A stretch of 64,000 nucleotides of DNA from Liolophura sinensis (lineage: Eukaryota; Mollusca; Polyplacophora; Chitonida; Chitonidae): NCBI RefSeq assembly GCF_032854445.1, contig NC_088295.1:89326644-89390643 (forward strand), given 5' to 3'. Positions 33,905 through 47,600 of the stretch are shown piece after piece. A program made the position numbers and the translations under genes. Each line of letters starts with the position of its first letter. Position 1 is the stretch's first letter. The notes beneath the pieces are model-generated. The model was given only the letters and a program-made list of their open reading frames with translations, searched no databases and was not told where the DNA came from.

Positions 33905-36620
33905 TTGGCGTCTCATAAAATAACGAGAATGCTAAGTGGTCACTAGTATGGCACAATGACAAATCATTCTGAGTGAAAGATATCAATGAGCATTAGGAGC
34001 ATCAGTACCGTGTTACAGTAGCAGTTCAGTGGCTTTTGACGCTGTCGAACAAGATATTCTTGTACAACACGAACTGTTAGTAGGAGGTGGGAGGAGGGCG
34101 AGGATAGGTTTCAGACGTAGTCATGGACGGGAATCTTTTGCGCAGTTTTCAGAATACCACAAAACTGGAGGTAGCTCGTGGGAAAAGTTCGTCAGTAGCC
34201 TGCCAAAGGTTATTGGTTATCCCGGGTTGTCAGGCCTACTCCAATCATGAAAGTCATCGTTATTGTACAAGTGTAAAAAATTACTACTTATAGGTTCTAC
34301 TCTCTAATAAATGAATAAATCAGTAAACAGATGAAAACAAAAATAAATCAGTGGAAGTTGGGTTTAAAATTCAATGACGAATGTCCTAGGTCTTGAAAAA
34401 AAAAACAGTTAAATTCATTGTCATCGATTACACCCCTGAAACGTTATCTAAAATACTATTACTTGTCTTTTTTGTTCTTTATGGAGAGATAAATGTATTT
34501 AAAGATTTGAACAGAAAAATGGGCTTTATGGATGATATTGATAGTGTTGATCGTCGATGACGTCATAAGTGTTTCCCGCATTATCGTGAATGACTCTCTT
34601 TTTGGCCATCACTAACGTTATCCTCACTCGATGCAATCACTCCAAGAAACTTGCCCATTTAGAAAAGTAATCCAAAATATCTCGATCTAAATCAATTAAC
34701 CTTCTTAAAACGCAAAAAAGCGAGTTGAAGTAGCTGTTTTATAAATTTGTTCTCAGTCACAAATAGAACAGACAAACCCTTTGCTATAGCATCTTTCCGT
34801 TGGGGAACCATTTTGTCTTGCCCACAACGCATTATAGTTGAAACAATCCAAATTATCGGCATTGTGTACATGGTGGAACTTGACGGGAGAAATGTACTCG
34901 TGGAGTGTCTCAACGGCAAAATGAGTTTATCGTGTTTAAAAAATCTCTCTCACCTTTATTAATCGCACCAGTTTACCGATTTTCTTCCTAACACGAGAAC
35001 ATAAACTATGTTTCTTCAAAAGAAGCTGGTAGCAGAAGTCTGACAGTTAAATCTAACGTGCACGGGACATTATCTTGTGAATGGCGCTCTTCTTAACTTT
35101 GTCACGCCATGATCACAACTCTCTAGTCCTGGAAATAAATCATTTTGGCAAAATTACAACTAATGCACTTTTATTTCCTTTATGTTAGTGTAAAAAACTT
35201 ATGACCGGTATGCTTCGATGACTTCGGCATCCAGAGGAAGTAAATCTGTCAGGTACATGCCACGCTCTCAGAGATGCCCGTATCCCTGGATGATTTTACC
35301 GAATGTTTATACGAGAGAAATATTGATACGCTGCCAAAACATGAGTATACTGTAGCCCGCCACCGACTACAAAGCCTTATACATTCCTTGTAAATTGTTT
35401 ATATGCTGAGCATGTTTTCTTATCGACCACGATGCAGATATTCTTGACACCATTACTTTTCTCTATGTACAGTAACCTACGTGCATAGTTAACTTCAGGT
35501 GAAGACTCTTATTGGGCGCAGATAAATCCCAATTCATTTTTGCCACTCGCATCCATAATTTAACGAACTTTCCGGAGTCAAGTGCATGTTTTTGTGCGTA
35601 ACAAACCCGGTTTGTTAAATTGAATTAGGGCACAAAAATGGCACAAATGAAGGCAATGATTGGGATCTGAGGTAAACTATTGTTGATTGCGTATTCATTC
35701 AGTCAGGCTTTTGATTTGACCCACTATTGATCTGCCCGATGAGCTCTACTCACTCCCCCTGTCCTAGTGACTCTATCTGCATTAACATCTGAGGCACACA
35801 ATCAATGCTATGCCCAATCTCATCTTCATTATATACAAGAAGTATCACTTTAGTTAACATTGGTCTCCTAACCAGATTTACGTTGATACATGGCTTCTCC
35901 TAATCCAGACTGGCTTCGCACCGTCGATGAAATCCATGCAAAACTGTGTCACTTAACAGAATCATACAACACTGTGTCGCTTTCTGTTATATAACCAGAA
36001 TAAATACTGTAATAAACTCACCATAATAGAAAGAAATTCTTAGGTATTTATAATCACAGTTCAATGTCGGACGTGTCCAAGAGTTTTACACTTGGAAGGG
36101 GACAGTATGGTGCCTTTTTCATAGATAAATTTGCATGCAATTTTCTGCACTGAGTAAGAAAATGTAATCAGTAAATTAATGAATGGGTAAAATTAAGAAA
36201 ACAAGAGATTTTATAAATCATCCCGTTGCTGTATACTGCTAATTATAAAGGCGCATGACAAATTTAGAGGTTTATTTGTTTGACCTTACTGTGTACATGT
36301 GATCCCTTCACTTTTCAGTTAAATCTATATCAGAAAAAACCCTCTTTACATTCCAGTCAATCTCCTCGGTTCATGAATTAGGTCAGTGCTTGCCACTACA
36401 GCTGAATATAGAGCATAAGAAGCCCCACACAGAACTGGTCGGCCGTTTATACACTCTCCCAGCTGAACATCATCTCCATGTTAGTTCACCAACAGCAGAC
36501 AACATTAACATAACGGAGGTAAAGTAATAACGCTCAGCTGAAAACACGCCAAGTGGATATGTTAGTATCGTTAGCATTGTGTGTCAGGTGATTGTGCTAC
36601 TGTATAATGTAACTGTTTGT
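33905..36620. other. Non-coding stretch
   Basis: A frame at 34029-34250 starts with AFDAVEQDIL, which recalls a reverse-transcriptase motif, but nothing downstream fits, so it is not called. Frames on both strands at 34.69-34.96 kb overlap and cannot be separated from chance. Confidence 0.4.
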
Positions 36621-36624
36621 CAAG

Positions 36625-37010
36625 TGAGTGTTTAGTCTGTCAGCAATACTACTACCTTGTGTTGTGTTGCCGTGGTAATATATAAGCCTGATGCAAAGGT
36701 ATGACCAGAGGGTATTTAGTCTGTCAGCAATGCTAGTGCCTAGTGTTGTGTTGCCGTGATAATATATAAGCCTGATGCAAAGGTATGACCAGTGAGTATA
36801 TAGTCTCTCAGCAATACTACTACCTTGTGTTGTGTTGCCGAGGTTATATATAAGCCTGATGCAAAGGTATGACCAGTGGGTATTTAGTCCGTCAGCAATG
36901 CTAGTACATTGTGTGGTGTTGCCGTGGTAATATATAAGCCTGATGCAAAGATATGACCAGTGGATATTTAGTATGTCAGCAATGCTAGTACCATGTGTCG
37001 TGTTGCAGAT
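36625..37010. repeat. 84-bp tandem repeat, about 4.5 copies
   Basis: The marker CCTGATGCAAAG recurs at 36687, 36771, 36855 and 36939, exactly 84 bases apart. The unit includes TGTTGTGTTGCCGTGGTAAT, ATATAAGCCTGATGCAAAGG and TATGACCAGTGGGTATTTAG. Copies differ by several bases. Open frames across it are not meaningful. Confidence 0.93.
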
Positions 37011-40000
37011 TTGTTAAGGCAAAGAGTATGGTCATACAGTGTGCTGTTTAGTTACTTTTTTCCGAATGTAAAGTGGAGAGCAAAATAACGCAGGTAAGCA
37101 CATTGTAAACAAAGTGGACGGAAACAGGAAGATGCTGTTCGCTACAACGCCGAATTGTTTATCTTTACAGCAACATTATCAACATTAGGGCGTGTAAAGT
37201 AGGCAGATGGTCCGGACGCCATTTTGCCTAATGATGCGCAGAGCCATGACTCGGTGTCCAGCTCTGCGCATTCGGTCTGCTAGTGATTGATGTTGGTCAA
37301 TTCTGTGGGAGGGTTTTCACCTCTCCAGGCGCCGCTTTTATCCACCGGGACCCTCTTCTCGAAAGACGTCAAACCTCTTAAACCGGTCAAGCAGAATATA
37401 ACCTTGTGAAATGATTCACTCTATGCGATAAAAGATCGGTGATCAATAGGGTTTGTTGGCAGTTTTATGTGGTCTCGGAGTGGTCAAGCAGAGTTGGGCT
37501 GAGCGAACTCCGTGTAGAGGTCCATACCACCTGGTAACACAAGGCGGTCACACTACAACCAACAGTTCTAGTAGCTATCAGTAAGAAAACAAAGAAAAAA
37601 ATGAAATATTTCAACAGTTGTAGTTTTAAGTCATGGCGAAAATGCTTCTCTGGCAAGACAATGGTTTATACCTTTTTAAGGTAAAAATTGGTTAAGAATG
37701 CACGATATGTTTTCAAGACAAGCCTGTTGATTTTTATATGTTGAATGCATTTCAATATATTTTACCTCACATCCACTATACAGTAAATGGTTAGGCGGTT
37801 AAAGACTGCCCTTAAATAATGTTTTTATGCGTTTGAAGTCAGGTTTTGCTGAGCCGACCGCGACCATAGGTCAACAGGCTTGTCAGGAACCTGCAAAGGT
37901 TGGTGGTTTACGCCGGTCACTCCAACAATAAACCCTTGCACACGACGTTAATACCAGTCACGAAAAACCCAACAAATCCATAACTTACTGGATGTCAAAA
38001 TATTTGAGGGAATTGCACGGTGATACTCAGCCAGGTCTTTCCTAACATCATTGTGTTTCCTGGATCAGCTGTAATGGTGTTATCCCAGTTCAGAGACAGC
38101 AATCCATAGAAACCAGTGTGTAACACAGATAATGATGGTAAAGTTGTGGCCACACATGTTGTCGAACTATCACGTTGACACTCCCCCGTTAATCGCTAAA
38201 AATACTCTACATCGAATCCTGCCATACAACTCCAATCATCTTATGTTTAATTGCATTACAATCACACAATAACCAACGCTTGACATTCTCTCTCAAATAA
38301 CAAGCACATGTTTCATGGTTATCGGTCAGGGCACGTCTGGTTTTCTGCTCCTATCAACTCAATGACGAGACGACGGTTCCTTATCGCGACCCAGACACAT
38401 GTTCAACCATCAGCAAAGATATGCAGCAAGTTATCCTTTGATATTTTCCTTTTTTCAAAGTAAGAGGTCACTGCTGCTGGCAACCGTAAAGTAATGTCAT
38501 CATTTCACACGATGACTTTGAAATTCGTTTTTGACTGATGTGGTAATGGATGGTCCCCACCTCAAATAGCTCCCCAAGTGGTTTAAAGTGTCGAGCGTAA
38601 AGTGTTTAACAGATAAGGCTAGAAAGCGGCAAAAAATCTGTTTCCATTAGGGGAATAAAAACGAAGCACTTCTGTGATGGTAAAAAATAGATATCGACCA
38701 AGTTTGTTTTGCACCTGACCTAGTGTGACAATATTTATCTTGTCTGTAACAGAGATGTAGAGACATGTGAATTGCTTTCCAATCCACGATAACAGCTCGC
38801 ATTTGACTCCGAACATCCAAGTGAAATGCCTGGGTGTTATCATCATTCGCTTATGGTCCAATGTGTATGCTGTTAACAGAATGTAAATGTCATATTGCAT
38901 GCGCCCTAATTTTAGTGTCCTTTTTGTAATGTAATATAAAAGGTACTTCGCACATCTCGGATCTATCACCATGTTATTATGGATTTATGATTAATAATGG
39001 GAGAAATCCTATCCCTTGTTCATGACTCTTCGCGTAACCTAAATCTCTGGTCGGTCCAGTGCGTAGTTTAGCTTTTGGTCGCAGTGAATAACGGACTTAG
39101 GGATAAGTGGATGTCGAATGTGTTGTCTTTTAACATGCTGTGAATAAACATGACAGTGATTTGTAATGAGGTGGTCGGATTGTCTGTGACTCTTCTGTTA
39201 ACTACCTGTTGATTTGCCAGTGTCAAAGTTTGTCAAATACCACGTTACTGAGATCTGGACAGGGATCCCTAAGGTTTCGAATGTTATGCTGTTGGGTGGA
39301 TGGGGGCATGGGGAAGGATTGGGAGGCGTTCACGAACACAGAAGTGTATTAACCAGAGGGGCAAGGCCATCAAATCGGCACACGTGCCCATAGGGGGAGC
39401 AGGTAAATGTCCTGACTCCAACGATACACGATATATCATTACACCGTAAAGCTCTATGATTAGTCCAGCTTTACGGGCCCTGTTGGACACCATGACAGCC
39501 AGAGCTGCGTATAATGAAAGCAATCTTGGAGGATAGAATTACTTTGTGGTCACAAAGGAGGCGCCTAATTCAGGCTAAATTACCAGGCATGGCGACTTTG
39601 ACTCGCTGTATCACAGATTCATAGAACTGTTTGCCAAAGTCCTACCCCCATGCACCAGGTGGACGGAGGCATAAAATCCCTAGTAAAAACTAACCAGTTA
39701 CAAAACAAACTCCAGCTGAGAGGGCTTAAGCAAATTGATTGCCACATCCCAGAGCTGCATTTTCAGCAACCCACACTTGTCCAGAAAGGACTTTCAAGGC
39801 CGGAAAGCTGTAATGTTCCGGGAAAGCAATTCTGTGTACGTGTAACCATTGCTATTGACGCCAATAGCTGCCAAAATTGCCTGCAGTAGACGCAATTGTT
39901 TTCATAGAAGCCTTATAAGTTATTTAATAATGGCTGTTCCTATTTAGCGTTGGTATTGTTACATATATATGTGAATAACAAAGAGCAGTGCAATTATCCT

Positions 40001-43000
40001 GGAAGTGTCATGGATTCTACCCTTTCTCGATGGTACTTCTTCATGTTTCCCGCAACGATATTACTTATTCATTAAGTTAATTTGGAGGCGTCTGTATTAA
40101 AGGCTTGCTTCTATTCACGTTTGTGACAAGGTCATGATGCGGCTTAATAAACAATAAAGCCAGCTACAATTCCCATTGCATCTAAATGAACCATCAAGCC
40201 CGCTTGCTGAGCTTGTCTTTGTCCTTCCTATACCTGCAATCGGAATGATGAACTTTTACAGAGGTGGAAAAGCTTGGCTCCACGGCCCCATTATGACGTG
40301 AACCAGCACAGTGTGATTAGGGCGTTGAACCCGGACCTCATAGACCGTGAGTTTGTTGAGTGGGTAAAACCAAAGATATCCTCCTGAATTGATCTCTACT
40401 GCCGGACATAAAGCTTGGCTGTTTCTTGGAAGCAATTCACGTTTGGTCATTGTAAGGTATCCGATTGTTCTTCTCCTGTATCGATTGTCATTGATTTTGA
40501 ATTAGTACGCGCTCTGTAAGCTGTATCATTCTTAGGCTATCGTTTCACTTGTTTCTTTTGAGTAGTCATCAGACGTGTCCATGTTCACTGACCACTATCC
40601 CGTACTCGGACACAAGGGGTATATAGGTCTGCAAAATAGCGCTCTGAACTGACCAGAATCCCATACATAAAACTGCGGGTATATTGTCAAGTAATGAATA
40701 TACCGTTGACGACTTTTTATAAGGCGCCTAACGGTTATTGAATCTTAAAATACATGTTTGTGTTTATTGCTTGTTGTGTTGTAACCAGTAGCAGTTATAT
40801 TTCAGTGAGGTTGTCCGCGAAATCGACCACAGTGCACTTGGTATGAGACAAAAACTTCCATTTTAACATCACGAAATACGCAATACGGCGATCGATCTAG
40901 CTCTGGGGAAGAATTTGGCTAACATGAAAAGATCATTCGCAGTAACGACTTTTCTCTACGCAGAGTTTAATCCAAGAAATCTTAGAGTATTGTCCAACAC
41001 ACTAAGCGTTATTTTGGTTCATTGCTTCTCTCTTATCCTGTTGAGTTTATAGAGTTACCGACGGGTTGAAATCTAGCATATAGTCCCAGGCAGAAAGAAG
41101 CAGTCCAAACAAGTGCTTTGATTACTCCGGCAGAGAGTTGTGTAAGCTGGCACGTTGGTATTGTCCCTATTGGTATTGGAATCAAGCTTGCGGCAATATT
41201 GTTACGACTTGATGGGACGTCTGGTGAAGACCTGATTGCATAAACTGTACGAATTTAGACATCAAACACAGAGTAATATTGCCACGCCGGATTTGACTAG
41301 CACTCATTGCGCGAGGCATTACACCAGACACCTTATTCTGGTAGCGTCAGCAATCCTTGCAACTGAAGAGACAACTGAAACGTTTACGAAAACGATCCGC
41401 TTGCCTTTGATTCCACAGATTCCAATTTTGAGTATTTTGGGACTCAAGTACAGGTCCACTGTATCGTTTTGCCTAGTAGCAATTGCCACTCAAGGGAATG
41501 GGTCAACCATACAGTCGAACAGAAGAAGGGACAAATCTCCATAAGCGTGTACACCTTTTGAATGTAACGTACAACAGCTATGTTTCAGTCAAGTTTCTTA
41601 TCCCGGTAACTAGTACATAAATTTTAGTTCAATACCTCCTCCCAGTGTCGAGTACATCAACTTCAGGTAAGGGCCAGTGATGCCAGTCTGGGATACATTA
41701 ACTTTATGTTCAATCCATATGTATGTATGTATCGATAAAATATCCAAGAAGAAGATTAAAAAGCACAACTCTCTGTTGTTATGATGAAGCATAAGGGAGA
41801 TATGGCAGTTCAATGTAAGCAAAATTGCGTTCATCGACACAAACAAAAGCGCCGCCATGATATCAGCTTTATCCAGTCAGGCGTTTCTATATCCCCAGGA
41901 CGCAGCTGTTTCCGCTTACTTCATCCAAACCTTTTGTTTTGCCTTTTGACCACATGTGCGTGGGGTAAGAATAACGCCACACCGTGTTTTCCTGATGAAA
42001 AGTTGATTTATAGATTTGCCTACCATTATATACTTTATCTTTATTTACTTATTTGTTTAGTTCTTTCTGTTTTGGGAAAATGATGCTTGACTTGACTGAA
42101 CACCATACTGAATAATTTTTCACTTAACCAAAACAAACAGCACCTATAGTCTTATTGATTAGTTACTGTGAGAAGACCTTTGTCCAAACACCTGTGTCCA
42201 AACTATCACATGCTCCTTGATAACTGATTTTATTTTATTTATTTTATATTGAGTACGTATTTGCTCCTCGTTGTTCGACTGACTAAATCCTGGTTGTATT
42301 CCGTTAAACATTTTCTCAGATGCAGATGAACTGTTTGACATGCAGAGAGATGATATTAATCAATAAGCAAGTTAGTTTATGCCGTGACATAAAATGTGTT
42401 TATGTGCCGTGACATAAAGTGTGCCATGACATAAAATGGCGGTAACGTCTTCGTGCATGTTATCAAAGATAAAGGATTCGACAAGACCATTGTGAGGCAT
42501 GATTAAACCGGGTTACATGACGCTTTATTGAATCCATTTTTTCCTGTACATAGTATGTATTAAGCATTGCAAAGCCTGTACCACATATGTACTACATTCT
42601 ATTTCTATTTTCCTTACTCACTTGCTTGGATAAGGTTATGGCGTATGTTACAATAACACAGACATTAATATCGACCGTTATCGGTGAGTTCTAACTTAAT
42701 TTGCAGATGCTTGTGGTTGTCTTTGGCCGTAAGCTTACAGATCGCCCCTGTGTCGATTAGAGACAGGGGCTATACAGAGACTCATGGGTGTGATATGAGA
42801 CGCCGATGTAAAGTACACATTAAGATTATCCCTCAAAGTTCTGCCAGCTAAAAGCTAGACGTTGGCGATTGATGATTACAGGGGTAGGTAAGCGAAACTG
42901 GTCTTAACCTCGCCTGATATTTGACCAGCATTATTATATACTAGCTCTTCCTCTCCCAGACAAGGTTTAACGCAGGTAACTCTCTTATTGGGTCTTATTG

Positions 43001-43241
43001 TCAGTCGTTCAGATTTTTAGCTGTGTCAGTTTAACGAATATTACAGTCGTTTGCCGAGCAGAGCCAAGTTTCTAATCAATCTTCAGCGAGACTGATGCTT
43101 GCGGACTGAAGGGAGATGGGGTGAAGGGATGGAGAGAGGTGATGAGGGCAAATTATATGCACAATAATACAGTGGCCACTTGTGCATGTCGCTGGTTGGT
43201 GTTCAAGTGTTATAAATCCGGCAATACGCTAAGCCCTTTAG
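37011..43241. other. Long stretch without a supported gene
   Basis: Several chance-length frames occur. One ATG frame (39650-39889, 79 codons, MHQVDGGIKSLVKTNQLQNK at its start) has a protein-like composition but nothing else. A short repeat of GCCGTGACATAAA lies at 42383-42440. At 42744-42770 the hairpin GCCCCTGTGTC / GAGACAGGGGC (one mismatch, 5-nt loop) stands out. Confidence 0.4.
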
Positions 43242-43451
43242 AATCGTCCTGAAAATGGCCTTCTCGACCCGTTTTATCCCTTAGTTAGCCTCGGGCCAGA
43301 ACTGATTCTCAGCCCACCATTTGGAGTTGCCAATCACTGGTATCGAGGGACCGGCTATTCCCTTCCAGCAGACTACATTGTGCCAAAGAGACCGTTCGTT
43401 TTACCGTCATTGAAGTCCGTCACTGGAGGCATGAATCTTGATGGATTATAA
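43242..43451 (+). CDS. Candidate terminal coding exon
   Basis: Directly after an acceptor (CTAAGCCCTTTAG) the frame is open for 69 codons to TAA at 43449-43451. It reads NRPENGLLDPFYPLVSLGPE, LILSPPFGVANHWYRGTGYS, LPADYIVPKRPFVLPSLKSV, TGGMNLDGL. Pro, Gly and aromatic residues are evenly spread and no low-complexity is seen. A TAG in the same frame lies at the acceptor itself, as expected for an intron edge. There is no AATAAA close downstream. It has no useful internal ATG, so it would be the last exon of a plus-strand gene whose other exons I could not find. The family is not recognised. Confidence 0.42.
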   Translation, partial: NRPENGLLDPFYPLVSLGPELILSPPFGVANHWYRGTGYSLPADYIVPKRPFVLPSLKSVTGGMNLDGL

Positions 43452-44473
43452 TTTTTAAGTGATTTGACGACATCAAAGAACGGAAAGGCTGACAAATGAT
43501 TTTGTGAATTTCCGTCAGTGGCGCCTTTTTCTCTGGTCCATGTTCTAATCTGGCTGACATTTCCGTGCTCGGCCTATTGCATGCGGCAAGCTAGCCTGTC
43601 ACACAGTAACGTTAATTCTATCTAATCGGTTATTTGATTAGAACTAATCCTATTGCGTGTATCGCCTGGTAGTTATTGACTTTAACAGCCCAAGTGAATC
43701 CAGCCCAGTTTACGAGTGGGTTTTCTCATAAAAGGCGATTGTGGTTCGCATAAATTTGTGATAAAACTCTCCGTACTTAGCGAAGCATGACCATGTAAAG
43801 AAATGTTTGCTGGATAACGTTCAGTATAACCTTGATATCGACTTATCTCATTCTCATCTACGTTTTCAATGTTCTTCGATCGCATCTAGTAAGAGAATGA
43901 AGTCGTAACGATCTGGTATCAGAGTAGTCGTGGACTAGATACGTGTAGTTTGTCACAGTTATCATGTACAGTCACTCATATCCTGTTCCGCCATCCCTTT
44001 TGGTCCAAAAACTGACGTGCTGAATTGTCTTGATTGCGTGAAATGCCTTAGCTTAATGCTGTAGTTTTTCTGATTTAGTGATTCTGTCCTCTCTCACCTT
44101 CCCAAAGAAATTCCTATCTCTGTAGGTCAAACACTACCGTCAGCGAAAAGACAGAGAACGCCCACAAGGGAGACCACTCGTCTATCTATATAGCTCCTAT
44201 AGTTTGTAAGGGGCATAAGCATTAATTCAATAACGTAAAGCCACAACAGCTGACGAGATCATTGGTACAATACCAAACCACAGAAGATAAGGGTCATTTT
44301 ATTTTGCCACATCAACAATATCTGTGGTCCATTCTATGGCTTATTGATTTATATCTGAGCTTATGGGGCTGGTGTACATGTGTGGGTGAACTCCCGTGAC
44401 ATGCGTCGTGTTGTTAGTGAGAGAGACGCACGGCGGCATTGCCAACTGTCCATCTGCTCAAATCGCGCACAGC
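43452..44473. other. Intergenic or intronic DNA
   Basis: No supported feature. The interval separates the putative 3' end of one plus-strand gene from a putative first exon of another. Any promoter for the latter would lie here, but I see no TATA-type element that I would defend. Confidence 0.35.
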
Positions 44474-44635
44474 ATGTCTCCTCACAGCTACCGCTACAAC
44501 ATCCGATCGATTCAGTTCGCTATTCTTTTCTTGTTATGTTTAACAAGTCACCATGACGATCAACAGGTTTCTTCAAAAATAACTTTATTGACAGATCGAA
44601 CTATTATGAACACAAGTCGAACCCACAAAAACATG
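44474..44635 (+). CDS. Possible first coding exon with signal peptide
   Basis: The frame from ATG 44474 reads MSPHSYRYNIRSIQFAILFL, LCLTSHHDDQQVSSKITLLT, DRTIMNTSRTHKNM and meets a donor (GTGAGA from 44636) in phase 0. A basic N-region followed by FAILFLLCLTS looks like a secretory signal peptide with cleavage near residues 24-27. The frame is also open upstream to about 44393, and another ATG at 44401 lies in a different frame, so the start is not secure. If joined to the exon at 48539, an intermediate exon is needed, because that one requires phase 1. The product would be secreted or a type I membrane protein. Confidence 0.3.
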
Positions 44636-47600
44636 GTGAGAATTTTTTCTTGCCGATGTTAAAAATAGTTATGTTAAAGCGTATTAAGTCTGATTTAACG
44701 CAAATCGTGTTTGATATGAGTGCTAATAAATATAATGGACATTGTTGCTCTCCTGTCGCCTCTTCGCTGTCGCTATCGCATAATGGAAACGGATCCGAGG
44801 TTAATGATTGATACAGTACATGCGCATGAGTACGTTCCCATAGTTACTGTGTGTACATTGTTTTAAGGATTACCGACCATTCAAAACTACGTGTAGCCTA
44901 AATACACCTTTGATAGTACGTCAGTATGGAAAAGGACAAGTCACTTGTAGACTCTCTTGAGCCAGTAACACGAACTTAATTAGCAGTGTGACCAGCACCT
45001 CAGATTCACTATAGTTACTTTAGCTTTTGTTGTGTCATTCGTTATCCAGAGTGTGGGATGAAATTAGGGCCAAGGGCCCACTGAGTGATTGGGTAGGTTT
45101 TCGTGAAATCTCGTGACCCTGCACTCTAAATGTCGCCTAGATGTTGAAGAAATCAAAAACGTTTTTTGCCCGTCGTTGCAAGCCCAATATGCACTTTGCA
45201 ACGGATCTGGAGAAAGAGCCCTGCCTGTCGTAGGCGTTGTTATCTGGCGCTTTCTCCTTACCCCAGCATGGTTGATGGCCTAAGCAAAGAACTCTTTGAA
45301 TACAAAGATCGTTTCAATGTTCATTTTGACCGACTTTGCTTTCGCCTTGATGCTCAGGATGTTTTGAAGTCGAAGACACACGCCAGCCTTAAAATCAGAA
45401 TCGGTAACTTCTGAATGAAGTCCAAGAGACTTATTTACGTTGCGCAAAGCTAAAAGAGGTCAGCAGGTTCTCCGTTGAGATTAACAGTTTGAGCGTTGGT
45501 AGAATCATCATGCTGCCAGCCAGCTTCTTGAGACATTTTTGTTCAGATGAAGCGACATTAATCCGCAGAGGTGACAGTTTTATCCTGACGATTCCATATT
45601 TTTTACCAGAGCAATGGAAAATGAGATCTCGTGAAGACTGAGTACCTTTTAAATTGTTTTTCAATAGAATTTGCTCCCTTCTACCTGAATAAGAAGGGAA
45701 ATAAACCGTAAACATCCACCCCAGCGTAGTCATAATCAGCCGACTTAGCTGGGAATTCAAAGAGAGATCTACGTTTGTTTATGACGGAAGTCCAGCCTTT
45801 GAGCTTCCTTGACAGACTTAAACCTCGCCTCAGGGAGGCCTCAAATAACAGCATTCGAGTACAGATTAGCCTGTCAGACTACATCTGAAAAAACATGAGC
45901 AAGCAGGAAATACAGAACTGTGACACCGGGGAGATTACTGAACTCTGGACCGGAAGTGGGCGAAAGTTGTATGGCGACCACTACTATTTGTATATAGATT
46001 TTGACATAGACATTTGATAAATTTAGTGAAATCAATGAAACACGTGTCGTGAGCATGGGCTTAACTGGTCATTCTGACAGTTTGTGTCAAGTAAAGTGAT
46101 TAACTGAAAACAAACTTCCCGTGGAATATGATCATAATAATATGTTCAAGTTTTCACCACTTTCTCATTATCTGTGGTCAAGAAAGCAGCAAAGCTCTTA
46201 CGAAAAATAGTGACGGGTTAAAACAATGAAAGTGTTTCTCACCAACGTTAAAGATCAAAACGTTCTTTTCATTGCAGTATACCTTTACTTATCCTCACTT
46301 AACCTGAAAATGTAGAACATGTCGCAGCCACACGTCACATACAACTGTTATTCCCCATGGTACTGATGGCTAAGATCCAGATTTGCAACTATCTAACTTC
46401 AAGTAATATAGATACCCGAATGGTTGGAATCAACTTGAAAGAGGTTATGGCCCTTGATGTACTGAAGTATCCTCATTGGAGGTAGGCGATGCTCCTGGGG
46501 CATGGCTGGAACACGCTGAATGGAAAAGACCACATCTTACCTGAAAAACGGAGAAAATATGGCCCAGACGAATTCTACCCATAAAGCATAAAGATTTAGA
46601 TATATTGGTTAAACTTGGAGCTTACCGCTGTCAGAGTTGGCTCCATTTAACTGATTTGAGTGTCGAACTTTGAAAAGTTCATTGCACATCTGCTAACATA
46701 GGGTTAAGATGACCACGGGGGAGTGTATTTACGACTGACCAGTCTTCACAGGTGTCAAAAGAGACAACTAACATCAGTCAGATCTCAAAAGAGTGATGAA
46801 ACCGACCTCAACTCATAATAATTCTCGTGTGACCATCTTCATACTGGTGGCATGGAAGAAAAAACGTTCTGAGCAATGGCCTTTAATAAGGTACATAGGA
46901 CATCAACGATTCCTAAGGTAGAAAGATTTAATATTTAACAGTTTGCTTTACAGGGAACTTTAACCGGCCGTTATTTTAGTTATTCTATTTTTTTCATCAA
47001 TCTTTTTATTTGTTTGGACATGTTTAATGGGTATGGTGTATTGTTCAGTGAACTAGTGTTCAAATGTTATCAACTACTGTCCGGTCGCTGAAGTCAGCTG
47101 CTTTGGTCAGCCACTTCTGCCGGTTGGTGGAAATAGACAGCAACTGGTGGCACTGCTGGTATACAGATGCTGGGGAAAGGCTAATCCATTGCCTTACAAC
47201 GGTTCGTTCGGAAACACTACGACCTTGGCGATTGCTGCTACATCACCTTTTCTAATTCTTTGGCTTTCCGAGCCGTGTTTGTTTCGCCTGTGCCGAATGC
47301 TGACATACAAGCACAGTAGTAGTTCATGGAAGTGCCATCATTTGTGAGCGGACAAATCCCTGTCACAAATGACCTTTAACTAGTGGTAAGGCAATCCGTG
47401 GCTAGGATTATCTGTCTAATCAGCATGGAGCTTGTGGCAGACGCAGCCTTTGGTCGCTGAGCAATATGTTACCCAGCGCTGTCGTAAGGCCAGGCCTTGA
47501 GTCTCCATTTTCTTACTGCCATATGGGCATAACGGATTTCTGATAACTATCGCTTTTAGCTTTGTTATGAGCAAATCATCGCTAATACCAAATCGCTAAA

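Noticed and set aside
34029-34250. Reverse-transcriptase fragment (AFDAVEQDIL)
   Set aside because: Only about ten residues recall the motif. No catalytic box or later RT segment follows in any frame.
44735-44870. 42-codon frame MDIVALLSPLRCRYRIMETD...
   Set aside because: Too short to separate from chance, with no splice, start-context or family support.
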